Source of the DNA: Ianthella basta
Taxonomy: Eukaryota; Porifera; Demospongiae; Verongiida; Ianthellidae
Length of the DNA: 64,000 nt
Reading direction: 5' to 3'
Assembly (NCBI GenBank): GCA_964019415.1
Contig: OZ025870.1
Location: 6,313,415 to 6,377,414, forward strand
Shown here: piece after piece, positions 12,141 to 22,899 of the stretch
Layout: each line of letters starts with the position of its first letter
Position numbering within the stretch: the stretch's first letter is position 1
Position numbers and translations under genes: made by a program
Notes under the pieces: model-generated
Databases searched by the model: none
What the model was told of the DNA's origin: nothing
What the model saw: only the letters and a program-made list of their open reading frames with translations

Positions 12141-12708
12141 GTTGTTGTATATATGATGAAGCCATACATCAAAGGCAAAAACTGCGGTATATACATATTG
12201 TATAACCACCAGTTTGCTATACTTTAACTTCCCCAAGAGCACTGGTCTCATATTGTTAGCCAATCAGCTTCATGTGAAATGTTTATTTTGTTCTAAAGTT
12301 GTTGCTCATTTTTTTACAAATTTCTTGCCATGCAGCTGCTGTTCACATAGCATGTGACTCTTTCTTGCAGCACATTCATGTGTCACCTTGTGGATGTGCA
12401 ATGTCATGGCAGTGTATGCTCATGTCATCCCATGATTACACATGACTTGCTTGTGCATGCTAGCTAGATGCATTAAGCAAAGAATAGAATATATAAAATT
12501 GGTTGATGTGAATGTATCTAGCATAAAAAATATACTTTTCACACGTATGTAAGTGTCCAACTCTTTTCTCAATACATTGGGCTTTGACTGCTGCACAACA
12601 CTGCTACATGCAAGCTAAAACGTACTGCACTTACAGTGGCTGCCTTGTCTCCATGTATTACAGCGAATTCAGGTAACTTGGTACGGCCTGGTGTGCATAA
12701 CTACCTTG

Positions 12709-12905
12709 AAATCAAGGGCTGTGTTACTACGCTGAAACACCGTTCGCGGAACCTCGTTTCTGGCAAAAGTTACTACTAAGTTCCTCTGGTCACGGCGAAA
12801 ACAAGAACAGCGCTTTTTCCACAGAAGACTCCTTCTGACTTCTTGCGCATTCCTTCTGATCTGGTCCGCTACACGCTTGGCAATGAAACGTTCAATGTTC
12901 AACAT
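12709..12905 (-). CDS. Candidate first coding exon, unassigned
   Basis: An open frame starts at an ATG (MLNIERFIAKRVADQIRRNA) and ends TTTCAAG before GTAGTT, a plausible donor; the codons look used and the stretch is richer in CpG than its surroundings. About 66 residues, basic, with no signal peptide. I do not recognise the family. It might begin a minus-strand gene running toward 11.8 kb, but that is conjecture. Confidence 0.3.
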
Positions 12906-13151
12906 AAAGCAGGCTTCTTGAAGTTACTTGGTCCAGCACCGTCACTAATCACTTACTTTATACTATATCCTCCTGAGTCCATAAGCATCTGCCGTTGGTA
13001 CCTAGGAAACGGCGCTCTAGTTCGATTGATTCGACGATTCAAACCATTCTCGTTCCAAAAACAACAAGCCATATCATGGTATGCTTGGGCGTTAATCTAA
13101 TTTAGCACACTCGGGCGCTTTGCGCCCTTGTGGTCAAATTAGATAACACCC

Positions 13152-13597
13152 TAGTCTAGCCGCTAGCCCCTAATTCATCATTGCGCGCGGGGGGCGGTAG
13201 AAAGTAGGGTCTAGCAGAATGTGTAAATTCCACACCTCGCAATCATCACGCTACTGGGCGTTTATCAAGAACGTCGATTACGAACAACGTCAACGAATAA
13301 TACTCAGTAACGAGAGATAACGATGGCCTGAGGGTGGGAAATGTCGTCGCATAGGCTTTCCTTGAGGATCGCGGGCTCAACCTTGGCCTGCAGCAAATGT
13401 ATTATTGTCTCGGATACAACTGTCGCTTTGTCTCTACTTTGGTACAATAAGCTCCAGTGTCTTCATAATTGCTGCTGTGATCTGAGGCAACAGCGATCTC
13501 ATGGTCAGCACGAGGTGTGGAACTTACACATTCTACTAGACCCTAGTTTCTTCCTCCCCCGCGCGCAATGACAAAGTAAGGGCTAGCGGCTAGACTA
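13152..13597. mobile_element. Mutator-type MITE with ~95-bp TIRs
   Basis: Long inverted repeats (13,152-13,244 and about 13,508-13,597) share TAGTCTAGCCGCTAGCCC, a GCGCGCGGGGG core and GTTCCACACCTCG-like inner ends. The flanks ATAACACCC (13,143-13,151) and ATAACGCCC (13,598-13,606) form a 9-bp target duplication with one mismatch, the length typical of Mutator-like elements. It is non-coding and non-autonomous and sits at the edge of the duplicated block. Confidence 0.75.
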
Positions 13598-13639
13598 ATA
13601 ACGCCCTCACTGCCATAATATAATTATAACTTGTGTCAC

Positions 13640-14440
13640 AATGCTACGTAGCTATATGTATCGCAGTAGCTACAACTGTACACAACCTTGTGTGAAGGTT
13701 GCTTGAGATAGCTACACTTGCTGCAGAGACATTAACTCAGTGAAGACACCATTGGCAATCAGTACTCACAGTTGTAAGATGCTGGAGATGAATGTGCTTT
13801 GGGAGGAACTGTAGAGGAGATATATAGATCAAGGAATAGTGGCACAAAGACCTCTCCACCAAAAGCAATCACGGAGAACAGTACCTATTTCAATCTATTT
13901 TATGGATTAAGGTTGCGAAGTCCACTTACAAGCACTAAAATGTTTGTGTATAAAATTTAGCAGCAACTAAATTTATTGTTCTCCAAAGTTCAGGTTTGTG
14001 TGAGTACTAATTTAGCAAAGCATTTTGTGCTTAGAACAATATTCTGATGGTGTAAACTAATTGTGGGTAACTACACTATTAACAATTATTACATTACTTA
14101 CTAAATTCACTGTGATTCACAGATGCAATGAAGCCTTCAGGGATAGCTATGTAGCTAGAGAAGATTCAGTAAGCCTTGGCTATGTAAACCAAGGTTAGTG
14201 GAGCATTAACATTGCATGTATAGTATGTGAACGTGATGCGGAAATTAAGAGTCAAGGTACACAATGCATGATATAAGTTGAATGCACTGTTAATCACCAC
14301 TTTCATCACACAAGAGTGTGGGTGAACAACTGTTACACCAAATTTGAACAGATCAATGGCTGCTGATTACGGCTTAAAATGTTCACCTAAGAGATCTAGT
14401 ACAATTCATTATATGTTTCAGAGCTAGTCATCCTATGGTC
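13640..14440. repeat. Duplicated segment A, copy 1 (partner 17,800-18,545)
   Basis: Long collinear similarity to 17.8-18.5 kb with substitutions and small indels, for example AGCTACAACTGTACACAACC against AGCTACGACTGTACACAACC and the shared run AGAACAGTACCTATTTCAATC. It contains unit M copy 2. Both copies lack a long frame. Confidence 0.8.
13770..13808 (-). other. Exon-like unit M, copy 2 (39 nt)
   Basis: Acceptor CTCTACAG and donor GTGAGTACTG on the minus strand. Open in all three phases; the conserved phase reads PPKAHSSPASYN. Confidence 0.5.
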
Positions 14441-14444
14441 AATT

Positions 14445-15175
14445 GCAGAGAGATCAGTGCCTACCACTATTCAAACACATAGGCTGTAGCTATATTATGT
14501 CGATATGGTGAAACCACAAATCAGCATCAACTGATATTGACTACGATGGCAAAGGGACCAAAAATGGGTCAACTAAAGATGCATGAATGATCCACAGTTA
14601 ACTAATTAATGGAGTGTGATGCACCACACTCTTCTAGCTAGGATGAGCTGAAGAGCCTGTCAAAATTAGTTTTGCAGAATAACCTGTTTTGGGCTCAGGA
14701 GAGTCAGCAGTGATATGGTACGACAGAATTCTCCTGATTATGCAGTAGTGACTCATGCTATTGTGTTGAATAGAAGTGGGTTGTTATGGAGTGTTCACGC
14801 AGCAAAGAAGAATGAACTGGTGAGATTTTTAACCTTAAAGGTCATATTGCCAGTTCTGCCATGCTGCTATACACCAGTAGCTAGTATGCGGCCTAGTGTG
14901 CAAGTGTTTGACTAGCTACCATATTATAGTTTCTAATATATAGGCGCCCCTTAACAATAATTCCAGCGCTGAAAGGTGCTTCTTATTAGAACGACCAAAA
15001 ATATGCAATGACCAAGGGGCGCTTCAATTAGAAGGGCGCCTAACACATGTACTAGAGCAGAATAGTACTTTTAAGCACCTGCGTACAGAACAGCACGCTG
15101 CTTTTGTTTCGCGGGGTACATAATTATTAGAAATTATACAGTATATATAATTATATACACTTTCTGCAAAGGCTG
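14445..15175. other. Spacer inside the duplicated block
   Basis: Only short frames; the plus frame at 14,715-14,915 has no recognisable content. No repeat boundaries seen. Confidence 0.4.
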
Positions 15176-15210
15176 CAACTCGATCAGTGAAGACACCAAT
15201 CAGTACTCAC

Positions 15211-15246
15211 AGTAGGATTCTAAAGATGAATGTACTTGATGAGGAA
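15211..15246 (-). other. Exon-like unit M, copy 3 (36 nt)
   Basis: Acceptor CTCTGCAG behind a pyrimidine-rich tract, donor GTGAGTACTG. One phase contains a TAG; the other two are open, one reading PHQVHSSLESY. Confidence 0.5.
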
Positions 15247-15707
15247 CTGCAGAGGAGATAAATTGAGGAGTATATAGTGGCACAAAGCTAAAGGGACCAC
15301 ACAACCCAAGGCAAATGTAAGAAACAAGTAATACAGGCGTAGCTACATAATTTATAATGCATCAGATTCTGTGTGATTGCGTATACAAACATTACATTTA
15401 CACTGATTATTTCACCGTCCAATTCTGTACTAAGCAGACTTTTGCGTATAACCAGAGAAGTTTTAGCAAACCATGGTTTTATGGTAGAGCATTTGAAGTA
15501 CCATAGCACCGGCCTGAAGGTGTAGTAATTATACTTCAAGTGATATAATTGTATAATGCACGTTAACATGCAGTTGAGGGCATTACTTCACTGTAATATT
15601 CATTGACATAACTGATGGCAAGCTGGGCTACGTTTTAGCAGCTCAATGCCTACCAATCATGGTCTAAAGACACTAGCATGATCTTTCTTTTGGTCAATCG
15701 AGCACAC

Positions 15708-15888
15708 CTGGAGACACTTGCCAATGTAGTACAACTTTTCACTCATCATGGGCTTTGTCAGGCATACAAAACGAAAAGATGGCAACTTTTGTACTAGCAC
15801 AGTGAGCAAAGATTGGTCAGCTATTGTTTGACCAGTCAGATGGGTAATAATGTTTACTCCCCTAGAAGCCAAATATGGGAGTTCCACA
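15708..15888 (-). CDS. Candidate internal coding exon, unassigned
   Basis: Open for 60 codons between a plausible acceptor (CCCCAAAG) and a donor (CTCCAG before GTGTGC). The frame includes THLTGQTIADQSLL and SFRFVCLTKPMM. It ends in phase 0; the next exon-like site downstream, unit M copy 3, would meet a stop in that phase, so they need not be joined. Family not recognised. Confidence 0.35.
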
Positions 15889-16057
15889 CTTTGGGGATAT
15901 AGCTTGATCTGCAGAATTAAAGATCAAGCTAGTATCAAGTTGGCATGCTTAATATATGTTTCATGACTGTATCTCAAGCAGTTTTGGACCAGCTCATACA
16001 AATAGAATCTACAAACTTAGAAGAGCAGAAGAAAAGTTGGCAAAGGCAAACAACCAC

Positions 16058-16105
16058 CTCATCTTCCTCATCAGATGTCGAAGCCACGTTGGGACGTTCA
16101 GCATT
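16058..16105 (-). other. Candidate small exon with acidic linker
   Basis: 48 nt on the minus strand between an acceptor (CATGCAAAG) and a donor (GATGAG before GTGGTT); one phase reads NVASTSDEEDE. Phase does not match the candidate exon at 15,708-15,888, so direct joining is unlikely. Confidence 0.25.
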
Positions 16106-16229
16106 CTTTGCATGACACACCATACAAACCTAAGCTGCATGTTGTCTAGAAAAACAGACTATAATATTATAGGTGCAGTAATGCATATGCTGGTTCCCCC
16201 ATGGTGCTAACGTTATTACACGGCATGTA

Positions 16230-16650
16230 CACGTTGTTTGTGTGGCTGCCACACTTCATCTGTAGAACAAGCTGCTGCTTACTTGCAACAAGCACACTTA
16301 ACACAGTCAAGGTGAAGATTAATTGACATTGTCGTAGACATTAACCACGTGGATGAGCTCTTGTTGGGCACACATTATGCACTCTTGCATCACAAGCACA
16401 GGTGCAGGATATACAGTGTGTCATGCTACCTAGGTTAAGTGAGTGGACTATTTGACATTCATTTGCATTTCCTGCGGGTGAGCTCAAGGGTGAATACCAT
16501 TACATTTGAACAGCTCAATGCCTGCCAATCTAAGGATGCTGGTGCCACCGAGATTCAATGTACATTGTTAGGTACCTAAAACTAAGGCTATGGCACCAGA
16601 ACACACAATACTCCAACAACACTAGCATATCTGCAGTACAATAATGTGTC
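16230..16650. repeat. Duplicated segment B, copy 1 (partners 18,560-18,770 and 19,165-19,400)
   Basis: The first half matches 18,560-18,770 (shared GGCTGCCACACTTCATCTG) and the second half 19,165-19,400 (shared GTGAGTGGACTATTTGACAT and AGAACACACAATACTCCAAC). The partner carries about 390 extra bases, including unit M copy 6, between the halves. Confidence 0.8.
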
Positions 16651-16883
16651 CTGCTACATATGTACATACTACATACGTAGGTTAAACATCACACCTCTTA
16701 CAGTAAATGGATGATATAGTCTATATTGTTCACTCATGCACATTAAGCAACAAAAGGCTGCATGTATGTCATTATGTAACAGCGAGCATAATGCTTACCA
16801 ACAACACCCTTACAATGCCATATTACATAATTATGCAATTGAAGCAACAAGGAACTAACTCGAAGGCACCAATCTGTACTCAC

Positions 16884-16919
16884 AGTAAGTTTCCGATGAT
16901 GAATGACTTTTGGGGGGAT
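16884..16919 (-). other. Exon-like unit M, copy 4 (36 nt)
   Basis: Acceptor CCTCGCAG, donor GTGAGTACAG. The phase shared with other copies reads PPKSHSSSETY. Confidence 0.5.
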
Positions 16920-17199
16920 CTGCGAGGAGACAGATTGAGGAGTAGTGACACAAAGGGATCCCCGTGCCAATGGCAAACATGAGGCAACAGTATTCACAAC
17001 CATTACAAGTTCAACTAAATATGTGATAAGCTGCTAAGTTTTGTACAGGCTAGTAAAGATGACCCTAGTCATGCAGGAGCAAAGCTGTATTCAGGTATTA
17101 TGTATATTGTGTTTATTGTAGTTCAAGGCACTGGACCATATATATGTTGAAGGCCATATAAAATGGAGTATACACAATTGGTTCAGCCAGAAGTACGTA

Positions 17200-17480
17200 C
17201 AGGCCTTCAGCAGTGGACTACATTGGAGACCTATATGAGAAACTGAAGCGGGGTCCATGCATCACTATGCCAGGAATCACCTCAAGATCATATATGATAG
17301 GAAGAAGCAGATTTATGACTGGCTGCAGTGTGAATATATCACTGTCAGAGTCAGCAGGAGATATTGTGTGGTTTCACAGCCCCATGCATGCACAGAAAGA
17401 AAGGCCCAAGCCTCAAGCTGCAACAGCCCGAGTAAGGACCTTACATATGTGGTGATCAAGAATTCGCAGATCAATGAGTG
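17200..17480 (+). mobile_element. Fossil Ty3/gypsy integrase C-terminal piece, copy 1
   Basis: Fragments resemble the integrase C-terminal region of Ty3/gypsy elements, such as YDRK and GDIVWFHSP (family pattern: ARxxQKxxYDRK, then GDxVWLxxP). It is a short, decayed remnant, broken in at least one place, without LTRs or other domains nearby. It was duplicated together with its surroundings (see 21,470-21,740). Confidence 0.45.
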
Positions 17481-17670
17481 CACAGAAAACATGAAATTCA
17501 ATCAACAATGAATTCTTACTTGTATATACATTTGCAGGTAGTGCCTTGAACTGCCAATGCATCAGCCTGCAATATACCCTCATTTTTAGCACCCCATTGC
17601 ATTTAATTCCTACCATCAAATATAATAATTATTATTCTCTCACCTTTGTGTCTAAACTAAGTTAGTTTGC

Positions 17671-17797
17671 AGTTAAGAAGACGAACACATTTACCAAGTC
17701 ATTATGTTATGGGACTACATAACTGACAACAACGGAAACATGATCATGCCAAGATGCTGTCTGAAAAACTGACACAATTACAATACTACATTTTGCT
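17671..17797. repeat. Duplicated segment D, copy 2
   Basis: Partner of 12,008-12,140; it lies directly before segment A copy 2. Confidence 0.65.
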
Positions 17798-17799
17798 AA

Positions 17800-18545
17800 T
17801 TGTGCCACAATGCAATGCAGCTACACAACAGTAGCTACGACTGTACACAACCTTGTGCGAAGGTTGTTTGAGATAGCTACACTTTGTGCAATAGCTTCTT
17901 TTCAGTGAAGACACCAATCAGTACTCACAGTAGCAAGATGCTGAAGATGTATGTGCTTTGGGAGGAACTGTAGGGGAGATAGATCAAGGAATAGTGACAC
18001 AAAGAACCTCTCCACCAAAGGCAAGCACGGAGAACAGTACCTATTTCAATCTATTTATGGATTCAGGTTGCAAGCACTAAGTTGTTCATGTATACATTTA
18101 GCAGCAGCAAATAAATTTATTGTTCTCCAAACTTCAGGTGTGAGTACTAGTTAAGCAATTATCAAGCATTTTGTGCCTGGAACATTATTCTGCTGATGCA
18201 AAATACTTGTGGGTACACTATTAGCAATTTTTGCATTACTCACTAAATGCACTGTGATTCGCAAAATTGATGCAATGTAGCCTTTAGGGATATGTAGCGA
18301 GAGAAATTCAGCAAACCATGGCTATGTAAGCAAAGGTTAGTGGAGCATTAAAGTTGCATGTAGTATGTGAACGTGAAGCAGAAATTAAGAGTCAGGGTAC
18401 ATAATACATGATTTAAGTAGAGTGCACTGTTTAATCACCACTTTCATTGCTCAAGAGTGTGTGTGAACAACACTAAATTCAAACATATCAATGGCTGCTG
18501 ATTATGGCTTTAACATTTTCACCTAAGAGATCAAGTACAATTCAT
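17800..18545. repeat. Duplicated segment A, copy 2
   Basis: Partner of 13,640-14,440; contains unit M copy 5. Confidence 0.8.
17929..17967 (-). other. Exon-like unit M, copy 5 (39 nt)
   Basis: Acceptor CCCTACAG, donor GTGAGTACTG; shared phase PPKAHTSSASCY. Like copy 2 it has one codon more than the 36-nt copies. Confidence 0.5.
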
Positions 18546-18559
18546 TAAGTTTCAGAGCT

Positions 18560-19400
18560 AGCCATCCTGTGGCTGCCACACTTCATCTGTAGAACAAGCT
18601 GCTGCTTACTTGCAACAAACAAACGTAACAGAATTGCGATGCAAATTAATTGACACTGTCATGGACATTAACCAAGTGGATGAGCTCTTGTTGGGCACAC
18701 ATTATATGCATTCATGCATCACAAGCACATGTACAGTATGTACAGTGTGTCATGCTACCTAGGTTAATCAACAATGCCATAGATTACAATGTTACCACTT
18801 GCTCTTTAAGAAATACATGTTGCAACTCAGAGGGGATACCAATCAGTACTCACAGTAGGATTCCACAGATGAATGACTTTTCGAGGAAACTGCAAGGAGA
18901 CAGATTGCATGAGGAGTAGTGACACAAAATTAATGATCACACTGCTAATAGCAAGCATGAGAAACAGTACCTACATTCCGCATGCACACTATATTATATC
19001 TATTTTGGTCCACTTATGAACTAAGCTGCTATATATGTCTCATGCATGGCCAGACATAATTCAGCACTGTGCAAACTATATATGCACATGGCATGTGCTA
19101 TAGCATTATGTTGTACCACTTGCAAGTGATGCAATTTTATTCCTGGTTATATACTCATACACGCAAGTGAGTGGACTATTTGACATTCATTTGCATTACC
19201 TGTGGGTGAGCTCAAGGGTGAATACCTGTGCCGTTATATTTACACAGCTCAATGCCTGTCAATCATGCTCTAAGGACATTGGGCCACTGAGATTCCATGC
19301 ACATTGTTATATAGGTACCTGAAACTATGGCTAGGGCACCAGAACACACAATACTCCAACAACACTATGGCATATCTGCAGTACAGTATTGTGTCATGCT
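18560..19400. repeat. Duplicated segment B, copy 2, with internal extra block
   Basis: Matches 16,230-16,650 at both ends. The extra central 18,770-19,165 holds unit M copy 6, so either this block was inserted or copy 1 lost it. Confidence 0.75.
18854..18889 (-). other. Exon-like unit M, copy 6 (36 nt)
   Basis: Acceptor CCTTGCAG, donor GTGAGTACTG; shared phase SSKSHSSVESY. Confidence 0.5.
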
Positions 19401-19499
19401 ATATATATATATAACAGTGCAAGTCACAAAGTACAAGGGTGAAGCCATACAATGAACAATGCAATAACAATATAATATCACTGTAATTATATAGCTGCA

Positions 19500-20370
19500 A
19501 GGCCCGCCTTCGGCAAGCCCATAATTTGGCCCCGTTCCCCATCCCTTGCGACGCTCTATGCCATAGTGCAGTGTCCCTGGGCCTCTGAAAGTTTGATGGC
19601 AAACCGTTGCCGTGCGCAGGGGTTGGCTGGTAAAATTTGGCCTAATAAACTCTTTCGCCATTCCTTCCTTGGTTGTTGGCTGTTGGAGAGCACCGACGAT
19701 TCAGTGCACCCTACAGCACAGTGTCGTAGTGCTGAGAACATTTGGTGGCAATTTGATCACAGCCACATGAGAAAAAGTGGGGACAAAGCTCTGGCCGACT
19801 TCTCTATAACAACATGGCTATCTCCACTGATTAAAGATGGCCGCTGTGTGGGGTTAGCGAAGAACCGTCGTCGCGCTGCATGCTCAGAATAGGCCTGCTT
19901 TTGAAAATGATGGTCAACTTGATTAGTAGTAGCAACGGGTGAGATGATTGGGAAAGTTTGGCAGCAATCCACCGGCCGCCATTGGAGGAGTCTGGTTTGC
20001 AAGCGCGCCCAAACTTTTCCTTCTTGTATGCTGCAATGAATGAATAGTTGAATGATGAATAGTTCATCTCCGAACCCCTCTCCTCTAGTGATGCTCTAAG
20101 GCATAGCATGGTGCCTCTGAGAGAGTTTTGTAGCAAACCGCTACCGGACGCGGGAATGGTTGGCGGACGAGTTTTCTAAAAAACTCATTGGCCTTTCCTT
20201 CCTCGGCTGTAGGTTATTAAAGTGGGCTGAAACTTGGGTGCAATCTATGGCACAGCGTCGCAGTGCTGGGCAAAGCTTGATGGCAATTTGTTAGCGGGCG
20301 CCCGAGAATAAGGGGGACAAATGTTCTGCCCACTCTTTAAATTATGTGTCGACTCGTTCGCTTCCCCTCT
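19500..20370. repeat. GC-richer repeat made of two direct copies
   Basis: About 19,570-19,770 and 20,105-20,300 align in the same orientation (GGCAAACCGTTGCCGTGCGC against AGCAAACCGCTACCGGACGC, then TTCCTTCCTTGG/TTCCTTCCTCGG and CACAGTGTCGTAGTGCTG/CACAGCGTCGCAGTGCTG). Composition differs from the AT-rich surroundings. Frames inside look incidental. Probably part of an unclassified transposable element. Confidence 0.55.
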
Positions 20371-20424
20371 CCTCAGTCGTGGGCCATTAAAGAACGAAAA
20401 CATTATTGTGTAGCTTACACCACG

Positions 20425-20872
20425 GCTCCAATTTGTGCCGTTCGACTAGCACCAGCATTGTACTTGCATTGATACTGGTCCCTCACTGCATGCCAATCGA
20501 TGCTGGTGCCCAGTCCCCCTGACCTTCAGCAACTTGCACTGGTGGTGTGTTTCCTTCCATCAACTAGCACAAACACTCTACTTACACTTGGGGTGGTTAC
20601 CCACAGCAACTTGCACCGGTGGCCTTGTTCGTAGAAGCACCGGTGCTTATACTGCATGCGCAGATTGCAACTTGCACTGTGTGTTGGTGGTGGTGGTGGT
20701 GGTGGTGGTGATGGTGGTGGTGATGGTGGCGGTGCATATATATAAAATTATACATAATGTGTTCTGTCCAAGTGCAAGTTTCATACCTGTTGCTGCATCC
20801 TGCAGCTGCTCCAACTTGTGCTGTTCGACTAGCACTGCATGCCGATCAAAGCTGGTGCCCGGTCCCCCTACA
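20425..20872. repeat. Direct repeats flanking a (TGG)n tract
   Basis: 20,425-20,525 and 20,808-20,872 share CTCCAA-TTGTGC, GTTCGACTAGCAC, GCTGGTGCCC and GTCCCCCT. Between them is a TGG-rich tract at about 20,686-20,737. No gene is recognised; the 182-codon plus frame here is low-complexity. Confidence 0.6.
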
Positions 20873-21123
20873 TGTCATAGGTTAAACATCACACGTCTTA
20901 CAGCAAATGAAATGCATGTTATTGTCCATATTATTGTTCACATATGCACATTAAGCAACAAAAGGCTGCAAGCACATGGGTCAATATGGATACCAAAAAA
21001 GTACTCACAAATGAAGTGTGTAATAGCAAGCATAAAGCTTACCAACGCCGCTCATACAATGCCATATTATATATGCAATTGAAGCAACAAGGAACTAACT
21101 CAGAGATACCAATCTGTACTCAC

Positions 21124-21159
21124 AGTAAGTTTCTGATGATGAATGACTTTTGGGGGGAT
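21124..21159 (-). other. Exon-like unit M, copy 7 (36 nt)
   Basis: Acceptor CCTCACAG, donor GTGAGTACAG; shared phase PPKSHSSSETY, identical to copy 4. Confidence 0.5.
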
Positions 21160-21469
21160 CTGTGAGGAGACAGATTGAGGAATAGTGACACAAAAGGGTC
21201 ATCGTGCCAATGGCAAACATGAGAAACAGTAGATCACAACCGTTACAAGTTCAACTACATAATAAGCTGAACTAAGTGATAAGCTGCTAAGTCTTGTGCA
21301 GGCTAGCAAAGATGACCCTAGTCATGCAGGAGCAAAGCTGTATTCAGGTATTATGTATATTGTGTTTATTGTAGTTCAAGGCACTGGACCATATAATAAG
21401 TTGAAGGCCATACAAAATGGAGTATATATTCACAATTGGTTCAGCCAGAGGTACATACAGGCCTTCAGC

Positions 21470-21740
21470 AGTGGACTACATTGGAGACCTATATGAGAAA
21501 CTGAAGCGGGTCCATGCATGCATCACTATGCCAGGAATCACCTCAAGATCATATATGATAGGAAGAAGCAGATTTATGACTGGCTGCAGTGTGGATATAT
21601 CACTGTCAGAGTCAGCAGGAGATATTGTGTGGTTTCACAGCCCCATGCATGCACAGAAAGAAAGGCCCAAGCCTCAAGCTGCAACAGCCCGAGTAAGGAC
21701 CTTACATATGTGGTGATCAAGAATTCACAGATCAATGAGT
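21470..21740 (+). mobile_element. Fossil Ty3/gypsy integrase C-terminal piece, copy 2
   Basis: Near-copy of 17,200-17,480, present because the host segment was duplicated after the insertion. It is a broken remnant like its partner. Confidence 0.45.
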
Positions 21741-21894
21741 GCACAGAAAACATGAAATTCAATCAACAATGAATTCTTACTTGTATATACATTTGCAGGT
21801 AGTGCTTTGAACTGCCAATGCATCAGCCTGCATTATACCCTCATTTATTAGCACCCCATTGCATTTAATTCCTACCAACAGATATAATATTCAA

Positions 21895-22735
21895 ACACTT
21901 TTGTGTCCAAACTCATATCATCCAGCCAAATGCACTCTAGCTATAAATGCTCAATCAACATAATGCAGCACACAATTACAAAGAAAACCATCTATCTAGT
22001 ACTCACTTAAAGTTTGTTTATCCTTTAACATCACCCCTGCAGAAATGACAAGTTGAGGAAGCACTATGTATGCACATGTTAGCATGTCTCCATCTCAGTT
22101 TACTAAATTCACTGTTCACAAATGCCACCAGATGTAGATATTGCAGGCCCAGAGGAAGCACTTTATAGGTGGCCAAGCCATGTCAAAACAATATTACCTA
22201 GACAGTCACATGCACAGGCCACGAAGTACCTTAGCTATATAAAACAGAATGGTCAGACCTAAATATCTGGTCAGGCCATGGCTTGGGCAGCCAGAGCAGT
22301 TCTGCCAGGTGTGTATTGTTTCAATGCACTGCTAAGGAAAACTAAGTAACTGCTCCATCCACCTTGTTTCTGAGCATTTTTTGGAAACGCTGCAGCACCA
22401 TCCCTATAATATTATACCTAAAATTTTCTGGATAACACGTTATTTATATAACGTCTAGTTTCAATACTTTTAGCGAATAGCTCAACAAGTATTGAAAACC
22501 TCGTGGGGCTGCTGCCCCAACTCGAAATACTTGCTCCCTCCGGTCACTGCTGTGCATCAATATATAGTAGCTATTGCAACTTGTGTAATTCATCAAAACA
22601 CTTGTGAACACACTTCATAGGCAAGAATGAACACAAATGATTGCAGTGGACATGTTTGCACAACGGCACAGTACATTAACTTACATACCTTATACACAGT
22701 TTGTACATCCTCAGAGTTGCCAAAAACACAATCAA
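21895..22735. other. Intergenic or intronic DNA
   Basis: A minus-strand acceptor-like TTTCTGCAG with GGGTGATGTTAAAGG and a GTGAGTACTA donor about 30 nt later (about 22,017-22,046) resembles the site near 10,640. Nothing else is supported. Confidence 0.3.
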
Positions 22736-22737
22736 GT

Positions 22738-22748
22738 ACACGCACGCA

Positions 22749-22793
<45 letters not shown>

Positions 22794-22797
22794 GCTA
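22738..22797. repeat. Compound CGCA/CA/CG microsatellite
   Basis: A short tract that passes from CGCA through CA to (CG)n. The (CG)n end may adopt Z-DNA. Open frames across it are artefacts. Confidence 0.9.
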
Positions 22798-22899
22798 AAC
22801 ACACACATGCAAACAAATGTACATGCTCTCTCAAAGACATGGACGAGAGGAGAGGGACCTGGATGGAGGACACTGCACAGATACCTGCAAGTGCTTTAC

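Larger units (their letters stand above)
16680..17640. repeat. Duplicated segment C, copy 1 (partner 20,880-21,890)
   Basis: Very similar to 20.9-21.9 kb, especially over the last 600 bp where only scattered changes are seen by eye, so this is among the youngest duplications here. It contains unit M copy 4 and a fossil Ty3/gypsy integrase piece. Confidence 0.85.
20880..21890. repeat. Duplicated segment C, copy 2
   Basis: Partner of 16,680-17,640; contains unit M copy 7 and the second integrase fossil. Confidence 0.85.

Noticed and set aside
20534-21082. 182-codon plus frame
   Set aside because: Runs through a (TGG)n tract and into duplicated non-coding DNA.
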